Positions 24,536 to 34,099 of a stretch of 64,000 bases of DNA are shown in pieces. Source of the stretch: Atopobium sp034113385 (lineage in GTDB: Bacteria > Actinomycetota > Coriobacteriia > Coriobacteriales > Atopobiaceae). The translations under genes were made by a program, and so were the position numbers. Within the stretch, counting starts at the first letter, position 1; each line of letters starts with the position of its first letter. The notes under the pieces are model-generated. The model had not been told where the DNA came from. It made no database searches and worked only from the letters and a program-made list of their open reading frames with translations. The stretch lies in the NCBI RefSeq assembly GCF_034113385.1, contig NZ_JAXEXL010000014.1, positions 1 to 64,000 on the forward strand, given 5' to 3'.

Positions 24536-26134
24536 TTAAACAGGACGCGTTGCCTCATCAGATTCTGCAACCTCATTTTGACCCATCGTGATGTAGTCAT
24601 TATCACGCTCAAGCTCTGACAAGTAGTGCTCTAACCCAGACTCAGAAGCAATCTTATGAGGAGATTTACGTGAATATGCACTTACTAAAGCAGTAGATTT
24701 CTTAATGGCATTAATGGTGCCTGCACCAGCAACGCAACCACCAGGACAAGCCATACCTTCAAGCAAATACCCATCATACGTACCCTTGATGGCCGCCTTC
24801 ATAAGTGAGCGACACGCTTCTAAGCCATCCGCTGTTTGAACATTAACTTCTCTTTCTGGATGCTCGGAGAGAATAACGTTCTTAACCGCTGTTGCCACAC
24901 CTCCAGAAACAGCAAAGGCACGACCATCATGAGAAGCCACATTAAAGTCAGACTTGTTGTCATCTTCTAGACTGGTGTAATCAATTTGTTTGGCCTCCAT
25001 CATGCCTGCTACCTCTTCAAAGGTCAGAACAAAATCAACTTCTGAGCGCACGGATTTTCTCATAGCTTCGAGCTTCTTGGCAGAACAAGGGCCAATAAAA
25101 ACAATCTTTGCATGGGGATGCTCGCGACGAATCATACGTGCGGTAAGCGTCATTGGGGTAAGCGCCATACTTACATTACTTGCATGCTCAGGAAATTCTT
25201 TTTTTGCCATAACAGACCAAGCAGGGCAGCATGAAGTTGCCATAAAAGCATGCTTGTCAGGCACTTCTTCCAAAAACATATGGGCTTCTTCTACGGAACA
25301 CAAATCTGCACCCAGTGCAACTTCTTCCACCCCGCTAAAGCCCAACTGTTTAAATGCTTCACGTAGTTTGCCTACATTGCCTTTGCCGCCAAACTGGCCC
25401 ACAAAGGAGGGTGCCACGGCAGCAATCACTTCCTCACCACAGTGCATAGCTTGAATAACCTGGAAGATCTGGCTTTTATCGGCAATAGCACCAAACGGAC
25501 AGTTAACTAAGCACTGACCGCAGGATACACACTTGTCATAGTCAATATCTGCATGACCGTTCTTATCGGAAGAAATAGCATGCATACCACAGGCTGCACT
25601 ACACGGACGCTCATGATGAGCAATGGCATGGTAGGGGCATACCTCGAAACAGCGGCCGCACTTGATGCATTTTTCCTGGTCAATGTAGGCTTTTTTATCC
25701 ACAAAGCTAATAGCACCTTTGGGACAAATCTCTCGGCAAGGATGAGCCAAGCAACCTTGGCAGCCATCGGTTACGCGATACACATTATCCGCGCACGCAT
25801 TACACGCAAACTTGATGATGTTAATAAGAGGTGGCTCATAGTATGTTTCTGGCTTCAGTGCATCTTCGATACCAGCTGTAAGTGGAGCGGGCTTATCAAC
25901 ACCTTGTAAGGGCAAACCCAACACCAAACGAATGCGCTCCGCAACAATGGCACGCTCTAAAAACACGCTCTCTCTATATGTAGCAATTTCGCCAGGAATG
26001 ATTTTATAGGGTAGCTCTTCCAACTTAGCAGCATCATCGGCCGTATTACCGTATGCAATCGCCGCAACTTCCTTAAAGACCTTACGGCGAATTTCCGTCA
26101 GATTTGTATACACACCTCGCATGGTATTACTCAT
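24536..26134 (-). CDS. Monomeric [FeFe] hydrogenase, group B type
   Basis: 532 residues. The ATG at 26132-26134 is chosen for the strong GGGGAGGAGAG site upstream. The N-terminal third carries several CxxCxxC iron-sulfur motifs (CQGCLAHPCREICP; CIKCGRCFEVCP; CVSCGQCLVNCP). The H-cluster motifs are L1 TSCCPAWS (about 301), L2 FIGPCSAKK (about 346) and L3 EGMACPGGC (about 459). The L2 form with Gly-Pro-Cys rather than Met-Pro-Cys fits the B-group enzymes of fermentative anaerobes, whose role (H2 production, uptake or sensing) is unsettled. No maturation genes (hydE, hydF, hydG) are in the window. It lies alone between hisS and the exporter operon. Confidence 0.93.
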   Translation of the reverse strand: MSNTMRGVYTNLTEIRRKVFKEVAAIAYGNTADDAAKLEELPYKIIPGEIATYRESVFLERAIVAERIRLVLGLPLQGVDKPAPLTAGIEDALKPETYYEPPLINIIKFACNACADNVYRVTDGCQGCLAHPCREICPKGAISFVDKKAYIDQEKCIKCGRCFEVCPYHAIAHHERPCSAACGMHAISSDKNGHADIDYDKCVSCGQCLVNCPFGAIADKSQIFQVIQAMHCGEEVIAAVAPSFVGQFGGKGNVGKLREAFKQLGFSGVEEVALGADLCSVEEAHMFLEEVPDKHAFMATSCCPAWSVMAKKEFPEHASNVSMALTPMTLTARMIRREHPHAKIVFIGPCSAKKLEAMRKSVRSEVDFVLTFEEVAGMMEAKQIDYTSLEDDNKSDFNVASHDGRAFAVSGGVATAVKNVILSEHPEREVNVQTADGLEACRSLMKAAIKGTYDGYLLEGMACPGGCVAGAGTINAIKKSTALVSAYSRKSPHKIASESGLEHYLSELERDNDYITMGQNEVAESDEATRPV

Positions 26135-26238
26135 GTATCTCTCCTCCCCTTTAGATCCATGAGTCATATGAAATTACATCATAGCAAGGCTTGTTACAGT
26201 TAGACGGATATAACCTGCTGCGTAAGCGTAAAGGCGTT

Positions 26239-27585
26239 TTAAAGCTCTACATCATCCTCAAACTCAGCGCCATACATAAGCTCAATAACCTCATCTACGA
26301 GGTCAGCCTGGGCAATAGATACTTGCTCATGCGTATTCATGTCGCGCAGCGTGTAGGTATTATTGGCAACCTCATCTGCGCCAATAATCACGCAGACAAG
26401 CGCATTGAGTTTATCGGCTTGCTTGAACTGGCTTTTAAGTGAACGACCTTGATAGTCTGCCTCCACACGCAAGCCAGCATCGCGCAAAGTAAGTGTTGCC
26501 TCAAAAACGGCAGAGCGTTGCTCGGGTGCTGCGCAGGCAACGTATACACAGGTAGGCTCGGCGCCTTCCATATCCACGCCTTGTGTTGCCAAAGCTAAGG
26601 CGATACGCTCAAACCCAACAGCAAAGCCAATGCCAGGGGTGGGTTTACCGCCCTCAAGCTCCACTAAACCATCGTAGCGCCCACCGCCACCAATAGCGCC
26701 AACGCCCGCATCAAGCACTTCTACCTCAAAGACCGTGCGGGTGTAGTAGTCCAGACCACGCACCAGCGTAGGATCTTCTACATACTCAATACCAGCAGCG
26801 TCCAGGTAGGCCTTTACCTGTGCATAATGCTGAGCACACTCCTCGCATAGACTATCTGTTACCAAGGGGGCGGACTGCATAATCTGCTGGCAGTGCTCAT
26901 TCTTGCAGTCAAAGCTGCGAAGTGGATTAATCTCGGCGCGCTCTAGGCAATCCTCACACATCTCATCTTTGTGGTCATAAATGAACTGCTTGACCTTTTT
27001 GCGATATGCGGGACGACAAGCGGAATCCCCCATGGAATTGATATAAAGACGCAGCTTAGACATATCAAAGCCCAAACGACGATACAACTCCATAAGGATA
27101 ATAATGCACTCTGCATCTGCTGCAGGATCAGGAGCACCTAACCACTCAAGGCCGATTTGGTGGAACTGACGCAAACGACCCTTCTGGGGACGCTCGCCGC
27201 GGAACATAGACTCTGCATACCACAGTTTTGCTGGAGTAGAACCCTGAGGCACAAGGTTATTCTCTACCACAGCACGCACAACACCAGCGGTCCCTTCAGG
27301 ACGCATGGCAAGGCGCTGACGTGGCTTGAGGCCCTTCTCGGTACCCTCTTCCAGCAGCCTTTCAAACAAAGCTCCCGATACAACACGGAACATTTCCTTG
27401 CGGACAACATCTGTGGATTCACCAATGCCATGTACGAAGGTATCTATCTGCTCGAGCGCGGGGGTCTCTATCATGTCAAACCCATAGGTATCAAACAGCT
27501 CATGTGCAACTGCCTGCATGTGTTGCCAGGCGCGCATATAGCCGCCATACAAATCCTCAGTACCCTGAACTTTCTGAGCCATCAT
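26239..27585 (-). CDS. hisS: Histidine--tRNA ligase
   Basis: 448 residues, class II synthetase that charges tRNA-His. Near the N-terminus is QKVQGTEDLYGG. Motif 2 lies in FRGERPQKGRLRQFHQIGLE; the His-binding loop is LVRGLDYYTRTVFEVE; GGGGRYDGL and GIGFAVGFERI follow. A Cys-rich segment (CEDCLERAEINPLRSFDC, then CEECAQHY) between them is the insertion found in many bacterial HisRS. RBS AGGAGAGGGG precedes two consecutive ATG codons. It is usually linked to aspS, but here it is separated from it by 5.6 kb of unrelated genes. Confidence 0.98.
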   Translation of the reverse strand: MMAQKVQGTEDLYGGYMRAWQHMQAVAHELFDTYGFDMIETPALEQIDTFVHGIGESTDVVRKEMFRVVSGALFERLLEEGTEKGLKPRQRLAMRPEGTAGVVRAVVENNLVPQGSTPAKLWYAESMFRGERPQKGRLRQFHQIGLEWLGAPDPAADAECIIILMELYRRLGFDMSKLRLYINSMGDSACRPAYRKKVKQFIYDHKDEMCEDCLERAEINPLRSFDCKNEHCQQIMQSAPLVTDSLCEECAQHYAQVKAYLDAAGIEYVEDPTLVRGLDYYTRTVFEVEVLDAGVGAIGGGGRYDGLVELEGGKPTPGIGFAVGFERIALALATQGVDMEGAEPTCVYVACAAPEQRSAVFEATLTLRDAGLRVEADYQGRSLKSQFKQADKLNALVCVIIGADEVANNTYTLRDMNTHEQVSIAQADLVDEVIELMYGAEFEDDVEL

Positions 27586-27686
27586 AGCCCCTCTCCTGCG
27601 CCTTCATAAGCAACTTGTAACACGGCCACAAACATGCGAGCAAATGTTCTTATGCCTTCCCTGTTGATTGAGGATGAAGTATACCC

Positions 27687-28631
27687 CTAAAGGTCGTTTT
27701 TACGACGGTCGTTTGTGAGTTCCACGAGCGTCTTATAAAAGCTCTCGATAACGCTCCATACATGATCTGTTTTGAGCCATGCGGCAGAAACTTTAAAGCG
27801 TGCACGATTAGACAGCTCAATGGTGCGCAAATCTGGATTAGGATTGGAGCGCAACTTTACGTTGACCATTTCTTTAGGGCAAAATGCTGCACCTACACCA
27901 CGCTGGGCTAAAGCAAATAACGTTTCTGAATTGGTGGAATACACCGCAACGTTAGGCCTAAAACCAGCAAGTTCAAACTCTAAACGAGCAATCTTTCCTG
28001 GTACGTCTTTCTCGCCCAAGAGCAAATACGGCAAATCTTTAAGAGTCTTTAAACTACCAGTGCGCTCTACCTCTGCTATTTTTGCCTCGGTATCGTAACC
28101 ATATAATGAGCGCAGCAACTGGTCCGATACTACCAGTGCGATATTCTCTTCATAGAGGTCTCGTACGACCAACTGGGGTTGCATAGTACTGATGGTACTT
28201 ACTGCCATGTCTATGCGACCCTCTTTTACAAGCTCCAAAAGCTCGGTATTCTCGCCCTCATATATGCGTACGCGAATGTCTGGATACTTGTTGCGATAGC
28301 GCGTAATAGCATCAGGCATAATAATGTGACCACGCGTGGAGGCAATACCTACGCCTAACATACCGCGCTTATCTCCTGCAATGTCATCAAAGACATGGCG
28401 CAGATCGCGCTCCTGATTTCTAAAACGACGAGCAAAGTTCAAAAACTCTTGGCCAGAAGCTGTAAGGGAAAGAGGAACCCTACGATTGATGAGCTTGACA
28501 CGTAGTTCTTTCTCGAGCGCAGCAATGTGAGCAGACAGCGTCTGTTGGGTGATGTGCAAACGCTTTGCAGCCTTTGTGAAGCTCTGCTCTTCAGCAATAG
28601 CTACAAAGTAATTCATACTTTGGAAATTCAT
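27687..28631 (-). CDS. LysR family transcriptional regulator
   Basis: 314 residues. The start ATG at 28629-28631 has AAAGGG 8 nt upstream; a GTG three codons earlier touches that site. The N-terminal winged helix has FVAIAEEQSFTKAAKRLHITQQTLSAHI (about 8-35). The substrate-binding domain follows from about residue 90. It is divergent from an NhaC-type antiporter gene, the classic arrangement in which the LysR protein controls its neighbour. Two A/T-rich T-N11-A-like sites lie in the 210-bp gap. The effector is unknown. Confidence 0.93.
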   Translation of the reverse strand: MNFQSMNYFVAIAEEQSFTKAAKRLHITQQTLSAHIAALEKELRVKLINRRVPLSLTASGQEFLNFARRFRNQERDLRHVFDDIAGDKRGMLGVGIASTRGHIIMPDAITRYRNKYPDIRVRIYEGENTELLELVKEGRIDMAVSTISTMQPQLVVRDLYEENIALVVSDQLLRSLYGYDTEAKIAEVERTGSLKTLKDLPYLLLGEKDVPGKIARLEFELAGFRPNVAVYSTNSETLFALAQRGVGAAFCPKEMVNVKLRSNPNPDLRTIELSNRARFKVSAAWLKTDHVWSVIESFYKTLVELTNDRRKNDL

Positions 28632-28841
28632 ACGTGCCACCCTTTTGCAAACCGTTTATGGACTATATCCAACCGTTCAAATATTGATTTGTAGTATTTT
28701 ATGCATTCATTTCCCGTTGACTACGGGTTACAAGTGCATTTTGTAACTCATATCAATATTAACAGTTGGACTCATTATATCGCCGCTCGTATCTTATCTA
28801 ATGCAGAGAAAAAACGAGCACTTGGGAGATGCAACAGCTTT

Positions 28842-30227
28842 ATGGTAGAAACCATAGTTCTTATCGCATTCGCGTCTATTTTGATTTCTGGAATCATTAT
28901 TGGCACCCCCCTTCTTACCTCACTTTTTATTGGCCTCGCTTTATTTGTGGGCTATGGTCTCTGGCGCGGATATTCCGCAGGTGAGCTTGCGCATATGGCT
29001 TTGTCTGGCGTAAAGACCGTTTCCCATGTACTAATTTTGTTTGCCATCATTGGCATGCTTACCGCTACATGGCGCGCCGCTGGAACCATTCCCTTTATTA
29101 CTAGCTGGTCTGCTGTGTTGGTTAAACCTTCCACCATTGTGGTGACCTCATTTTTGATTTGCTGCGGCATGAGCTTTTTGTGCGGTAGTTCTTTTGGCGC
29201 TGCTGCAACCGCTGGTGTTGCGTGCTTTACCATTGGCGAGATTATGGGTGCCAACCCCTCCATTTTGGGTGGCGCCATTTTAAGTGGCTGCTTCTTTGGT
29301 GACCGCTGCTCTCCTATGAGTTCTTCAGCTGCCTTAGTGGGCAATCTTACTCGTACAAATGTGCAAGAAAATATTGGCCGTATGATGCGTACTGCCACTA
29401 TCCCCCTTGTTTTGAGCTGCATTGCCTTTACGATACTGGGTATGAACGGCAGCGGCTCTTCTGTAACACCTGACTTTAGCCAAGCATTTAGCTCTATCTT
29501 TACCTTGTCTCCTGTTGTATTGATTCCCATTGCCATTGTGTTGGTTTTCTCGTTTGCCCACGTAAATGTCAAGAAAACCATGGTAATAAGTCTTTTGAGC
29601 GCACTTGTCATTTGCGTACTCATACAGCGCATGAGTATTCTAGAGATTCCGAGTCTGCTGCTGTTTGGTTTTAAAACCACCAATCAAAGCATTGCTCCCA
29701 TGGTTAATGGCGGTGGCATCTTAAGCATGTTCCACTTAGCATGCATTGTAAGTGTTGCTTCCACCTACTCTGGCATCTTTAACGGAACGGGCCTTCTGGA
29801 TAATCTGCGCTGCATGGTTAAGAAGATTGCCGAGCGTACCACGCCCTTTATTGGTGTGTTACTCACCTCAATTATTACTGCCATCATTGCCTGCGATCAG
29901 GTAGTTTGCATTATGCTTACTGCTCAACTCTGCGATGGCTGCGAGGGTTCTGGTAGTGCGCTTGCCCTTGATATTGAGAATAGCAGTGCCGTCATTCCTG
30001 CTTTAGTTCCTTGGTCAACCTCCGCCATTGGCATCCTTGCCTTTGTTGGCGCTCCTTCTACCAGCATCTTATTTGCACTATATGCAGCGTTTATTCCAGC
30101 TTGGACCGTCGTGCTTTCCGTCTATGAACGGTATCATCCTGAGTTTGTAGAGTCTAAGAGCGCCCAACTTATGGGTCTTAAACGCTACGATGATATTCGT
30201 TTGGTTAACGAGAGTATGGCTGCCTAA
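28842..30227 (+). CDS. NhaC family Na+/H+ (or organic acid) antiporter
   Basis: 461 residues from ATG 28842, with GGGAGA upstream; the longer frame upstream encodes no membrane-like sequence. There are about 11-12 hydrophobic helices. Family signs include the repeated GSSFGAAATAGVA and LSGCFFGDRCSPMSSSAALV loops and the C-terminal IPALVPWSTSA. Members exchange Na+ or a metabolite such as malate/lactate or arginine/ornithine for H+ across the cytoplasmic membrane. Control by the divergent LysR gene suggests a metabolite substrate (inference). A strong terminator follows. Confidence 0.9.
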   Translation: MVETIVLIAFASILISGIIIGTPLLTSLFIGLALFVGYGLWRGYSAGELAHMALSGVKTVSHVLILFAIIGMLTATWRAAGTIPFITSWSAVLVKPSTIVVTSFLICCGMSFLCGSSFGAAATAGVACFTIGEIMGANPSILGGAILSGCFFGDRCSPMSSSAALVGNLTRTNVQENIGRMMRTATIPLVLSCIAFTILGMNGSGSSVTPDFSQAFSSIFTLSPVVLIPIAIVLVFSFAHVNVKKTMVISLLSALVICVLIQRMSILEIPSLLLFGFKTTNQSIAPMVNGGGILSMFHLACIVSVASTYSGIFNGTGLLDNLRCMVKKIAERTTPFIGVLLTSIITAIIACDQVVCIMLTAQLCDGCEGSGSALALDIENSSAVIPALVPWSTSAIGILAFVGAPSTSILFALYAAFIPAWTVVLSVYERYHPEFVESKSAQLMGLKRYDDIRLVNESMAA

Positions 30228-30280
30228 GCAAGCTGTCTAAGCAAAAAAACTTAGCCACTTACAGCAGAATTGCCTAAACA

Positions 30281-30315
30281 AAAACCCGACCGCTTACTCT
30301 AAGCAGTCGGGTTTT
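30281..30315 (+). terminator. Rho-independent terminator after NhaC gene
   Basis: AAAACCCGAC (30281-30290) pairs with GTCGGGTTTT (30306-30315), giving a 10-bp stem whose T-run closes the right arm. The A-run on the left side makes it potentially bidirectional for the convergent DUF47 gene. Confidence 0.9.
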
Positions 30316-30422
30316 ACAGTTTAGTTTGAACGCCTTGTGTGGCTCAGACTTTATGTGACTCAAGCCCAGAGCATGTCACTTACTTTTACGACAATCTACC
30401 AGTTGGGCATGAGGGTTCAAGC

Positions 30423-31043
30423 TTAGGCACTCTTCATAACAATGGAGCGAACAACGCCAGCGGTGTGATCGCACGCATCCATGCACTTCTCCATAGTCTC
30501 AAACATTCTCACCCAAGCCAGCGTGTACCTACCTGCCTCTTCATCAGTAAACAAGCGGCGCATAGCGTTTTGATAAATGACATCGCCTTCATCTTCTACG
30601 CTACCAATTGCAATAGACATCTCCATTACCAGCGCATCAGTCTTGTAGTTAGGCAAATGGTCAATCATGGTTTTAACCTCATCTACCGCACGCTTGGTAA
30701 GACGAGCCATTTGCGGTGCTTCTTTGCGCATATCGCCAATGCTAAACAAATCAAAGCGCTGAGTTGCAGCATTCATGCTATCGATAATATCGTCCATGGC
30801 AAAAGCTAAAGCAGAAATGTCCTCTCGCTCAAAGGGCGTAATAAAGGAAGAGTACAGCGCCTTAAGAATATGAGAAACCTTTTGGTCACACTGGTTCTCG
30901 TATACCTTCATCTGAGGCATATGAGACTCTGACTCAGGGTAATCCTCAAAGATGGCTACGTACTCAGTTGCAGCATCAGATAAGGTCTGAGCAAGGTCCT
31001 TGAGCATGGTGTAAAACTGATCTTCTTTCTTCATGCGAGGCAT
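30423..31043 (-). CDS. DUF47 (PhoU-like) Pit accessory protein
   Basis: 206 residues, all-helical. The DUF47 pattern includes ITPFEREDISALAFAMDDIID, whose acidic residues bind metal in PhoU-like folds, and a later ADP-like paired half with TLAWVRMFETMEKCMDACDH. Such proteins are encoded with Pit phosphate transporters and are thought to regulate them. RBS AAGGAG precedes the ATG, 9 nt after the pit stop codon, so the two genes form an operon. A second ATG four codons in is possible. Confidence 0.93.
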   Translation of the reverse strand: MPRMKKEDQFYTMLKDLAQTLSDAATEYVAIFEDYPESESHMPQMKVYENQCDQKVSHILKALYSSFITPFEREDISALAFAMDDIIDSMNAATQRFDLFSIGDMRKEAPQMARLTKRAVDEVKTMIDHLPNYKTDALVMEMSIAIGSVEDEGDVIYQNAMRRLFTDEEAGRYTLAWVRMFETMEKCMDACDHTAGVVRSIVMKSA

Positions 31044-31052
31044 GTGTTCTCC

Positions 31053-32099
31053 TTAGAACAAAATGAGGAATACCTTAGCAAGGGCAAAGCCAATTAAACC
31101 GCATCCGGGAAATGTAAAGAGCCATGCAAAGACCATTTCCTTTGCAACGCCCCAATTAACCGAGCGAGGATTTTTTGCTGCACCTGCGCCCATCATAGCG
31201 GCAGATGATGTATGCGTAGTAGAAACAGGCAAGCCGGTAAGCGTGGCCAAAAGCAACGCGCCTGTTGCGCTTAAGGACGCTGCAAAGCCTTGGTATTGCT
31301 CAAGCTTTACCATGTCCATACCAACTTTTTTAATAATACGCTTACCGCCAATTGCGGTACCAATTGCCATAATGGCAGCGCACAAAACCATGAGCCAAAG
31401 TGGGAACTTTGCGCCATCAGGACTCATGCCTTGCGAGAAAAGCACAGCAAGCATAGCGGTGGACATGAACTTTTGTCCATCCTGTGCGCCATGCATGGTT
31501 GCCATGCCGGCAGCACCAACTACCTGCATCTTACGGAACCATTCGTTTGCTTTTATGCGATCCATATTGCGACATATGGGGGGAATAATCTTGGAAAGTG
31601 CCCAGCCAGAAAAAAAGCCCAACAGAGTAGAGAGCAAAAGGCCGTATACAACCTTGATCCACTCGTGGCCGTTTACTCCGCCAAAACCACCATGAACTGC
31701 CAGAGCAGCACCTGTTAAACCAGCAATGAGCGCATGGCTTTCCGATGTAGGAATACCAAACACCCAAGCGATAGATGCCCACGTTACAATACCCACTGTT
31801 GCAGCAGCGAGCGCAATTAATGCCGCGTGCGTATCTCCACCAAAATCCACCATACCGCTCATGGTATTTGCAACAGCAGTAGAGATAAACGACATGCCGA
31901 TAAGACCCACGAAGTTGCACACAACACTCATGGTAATTGCAGAGTCTACATTGATTGCGCGGGTTCCAACAGGCTCGGCAATTGCGTTTGCGGCATCAGT
32001 TGCACCGTTAACAAAAATGGTGCCCAATACCAAAAACATAACAAGTGCCAAAAAGGGATTGGTCTGGAGCATGCCAATAAATTGCCCAAAATCAATCAT
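31053..32099 (-). CDS. pit: Inorganic phosphate transporter, Pit family
   Basis: 348 residues, about 10 hydrophobic segments. Two copies of the PiT signature are visible: GTIFVNGATDAANAIAEPVGTRA near the N-terminus and a second with TLTGLPVSTTHTSSAAMMGAG near the C-terminus; the central part has GAAGMATMHGAQDGQKFMS. It takes up metal-phosphate complexes with protons or sodium. It is the first gene of a two-gene operon with the DUF47 protein. Confidence 0.96.
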   Translation of the reverse strand: MIDFGQFIGMLQTNPFLALVMFLVLGTIFVNGATDAANAIAEPVGTRAINVDSAITMSVVCNFVGLIGMSFISTAVANTMSGMVDFGGDTHAALIALAAATVGIVTWASIAWVFGIPTSESHALIAGLTGAALAVHGGFGGVNGHEWIKVVYGLLLSTLLGFFSGWALSKIIPPICRNMDRIKANEWFRKMQVVGAAGMATMHGAQDGQKFMSTAMLAVLFSQGMSPDGAKFPLWLMVLCAAIMAIGTAIGGKRIIKKVGMDMVKLEQYQGFAASLSATGALLLATLTGLPVSTTHTSSAAMMGAGAAKNPRSVNWGVAKEMVFAWLFTFPGCGLIGFALAKVFLILF

Positions 32100-32232
32100 A
32101 TACTACCTCTCCAAGGGTTGGACAGCGGCAGGCAAAAAGAGCCGCTGTGCAAGTGTACGGTAAGAAAACCTACTTAACAAGAGCACAGCTCACTTCTTGA
32201 CACTTTTTGTATTATCGCATGTAACGTGTTGC

Positions 32233-33795
32233 TTACTGGTGGTAGTAACTAAGAAAATCAGCAAGTTTACCCATAGCATCTTCCAGAGTTTGCAAGCGAG
32301 GCAAATATACAATACGAAAATAGCCAGGGGTCTCCCAGTTAAACCCTTTACCGTGCACGATGAGGACTTTTTTCTCGCGAAGTAAATCAAGCGCAAATTG
32401 CTCATCATCAGTGATGTTAAAACGCTTAGGGTCAAGCCTTGGGAAGGTGTAGAACGCCGCCTTGGGCTTAACTACACTAACGCCAGGGATTTCTTTAAGT
32501 GCGTTATATACATATTCGCGCTGCTCGTACACACGACCGCCAGGCACCAAATAGTCATTAACACTTTGGTGCCCACCAAGGGCAGTTTGCACGATGGACT
32601 GAGCAGGAACATTAGAGCATAAACGCATGTTGGACAGCATGTTAATACCCAGCATAAGGTCATGTGCCATGCGTTTGTTACCCGAAAGCGTCATCCACCC
32701 AATGCGATAACCAGCTACCATGTGAGACTTGGAAAGGCCGTTATAGGTAATGCAAAACAAATCAGGAGCAAGAGCTGCAATGGAGACGTGCTCTTCCCCA
32801 TCCATAACAAGACGATCGTATATCTCATCCGACAAGATAATAAGCTGGTGCTCACGAGCAATCTGAACAAGCTCTTCAAGCAACTCACGAGGATACAAGG
32901 CACCCGTAGGATTATTGGGGTTAATGATAACAAGAGCCTTGGTACGAGGCGTAATCTTGGAACGAATGTCATCCAAATCTGGATACCACTGCGCCTGCTC
33001 ATCACAGACATAGTGCACAACAGTACCACCAGCAAGCGTGGCGCAGGCAGTCCACAAAGGATAATCAGGGCTTGGGATAAGAATCTCATCGCCAGTATCG
33101 AGCAGCGCAGACATAGTCAGGTTAATAAGTTCAGAAACACCATTGCCTGTATAAATATCTTCCATCTGCACATTGGGAATATGCTTGAGCTGGTTATACT
33201 GCATGATGGCTTTACGTGCCGAGAAAAGCCCACGACTTGCAGAGTAGCCTTCTGTATCCGTAAGCTGGTCACGCATATCTGCCACAACCTCATCAGGCGC
33301 GCGAAAGCCAAAGGGGGCAGGGTTGCCAATATTGAGCTTGAGGACGTGAATACCCTGGTCCTCCATACGATTTGCTTCATCTACTACCGGACCACGAACG
33401 TCGTACAAGACATTATCGAGCTTGCTAGACTTTTTGTATTCACGCATGATTGGCGCCTCCGAAGAGCTGGGTTGCTGCAGGGTCTTTTGTGAATTGCTGT
33501 ACGTAGGTGCATTTGATGAGCTAGCACTAGCTTTTACTACAGCAGCAGGCTGAGAGGCCAGCGAAGTGATACCCATGGGTGTACCATGCTCAAGCCAACT
33601 TGAACTTACCTCAAGCTCACGTGCCAAAAACTCAAGCGTTTCTTGACGGGGAGATGTTTTGCCACTTACATATTGAGAAAGTTGGCTCTTTCCAAGTTTA
33701 ATGCCTTTATCTGCAGCAATGCGAATAAGGTCCACTTGTTTGAGCGATTTGTTTACCATGGCCTGTTTAAGGCGCGTTGCAAAAGTTGTTTGCAT
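32233..33795 (-). CDS. XRE helix-turn-helix fused to class I aminotransferase (AlaA-like)
   Basis: 520 residues. The ATG at 33793-33795 is chosen for GGAGTGAC directly upstream. Residues about 5-65 are an XRE helix-turn-helix (ATRLKQAMVNKSLKQVDLIR, then KLGKSQLSQYVSGKTSPRQE). A Ser/Ala/Gln linker spans about 80-115, and a complete fold-type I aminotransferase spans about 125-520. The latter has NPNNPTGALY, DEIYDRLV, and the PLP lysine in YNGLSKSHMVAGYRIGW (Lys about 356). The catalytic part resembles glutamate-pyruvate transaminases (AlaA). Joining it to an XRE domain, rather than the GntR domain of MocR proteins, suggests a PLP- or amino-acid-sensing regulator or an autoregulated enzyme. Six TTGAACTT motifs upstream are its likely operators. 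Confidence 0.93.
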   Translation of the reverse strand: MQTTFATRLKQAMVNKSLKQVDLIRIAADKGIKLGKSQLSQYVSGKTSPRQETLEFLARELEVSSSWLEHGTPMGITSLASQPAAVVKASASSSNAPTYSNSQKTLQQPSSSEAPIMREYKKSSKLDNVLYDVRGPVVDEANRMEDQGIHVLKLNIGNPAPFGFRAPDEVVADMRDQLTDTEGYSASRGLFSARKAIMQYNQLKHIPNVQMEDIYTGNGVSELINLTMSALLDTGDEILIPSPDYPLWTACATLAGGTVVHYVCDEQAQWYPDLDDIRSKITPRTKALVIINPNNPTGALYPRELLEELVQIAREHQLIILSDEIYDRLVMDGEEHVSIAALAPDLFCITYNGLSKSHMVAGYRIGWMTLSGNKRMAHDLMLGINMLSNMRLCSNVPAQSIVQTALGGHQSVNDYLVPGGRVYEQREYVYNALKEIPGVSVVKPKAAFYTFPRLDPKRFNITDDEQFALDLLREKKVLIVHGKGFNWETPGYFRIVYLPRLQTLEDAMGKLADFLSYYHQ

Positions 33796-33840
33796 GTCAC
33801 TCCAACGTTGTTCATGTACTTGCACCAATGCTTCAAACAC

Positions 33841-33980
33841 AAGTTCAAACTAAGCACAAGTTCAACTTATGATACAAACTCATAGGCTATGATTACCAAA
33901 AAGTTCAAGTTTGTGTACATAAGTTCAACTTTGAAGTGAGAATACCACTACCATGTGGTTAAAAGTTCAAGAAAGTTCAA
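33841..33980. promoter_or_regulatory. Six-copy AAGTTCAA operator array
   Basis: AAGTTCAA occurs at 33841-33848, 33858-33865, 33901-33908, 33921-33928, 33963-33970 and 33973-33980, all in the same orientation (TTGAACTT on the minus strand). They form three pairs spaced about 42 bp apart. They lie 45-185 bp upstream of the XRE-aminotransferase start. The region 33796-34099 holds no gene; apart from these motifs, only a degenerate CCATTG...CAATGG inverted repeat near 34015-34060 is seen. Confidence 0.7.
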
Positions 33981-34099
33981 TTTTTGTAAGATTGAGAAGA
34001 ACTACTTGCTATCTCCATTGTTGAGACAAGCCCCTACTTGGCAGCTCGAGCAACTCAATGGATTTATTGACAACGTGGTATGCGTTTTGTTGCTATTCC

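Noticed and set aside
27637..27650. CGAGCAAATGTTCT, SOS-box-like, upstream of hisS
   Set aside because: Two mismatches, no adjacent TATACT box as in the defence-like module, and no reason for SOS control of hisS; probably chance.
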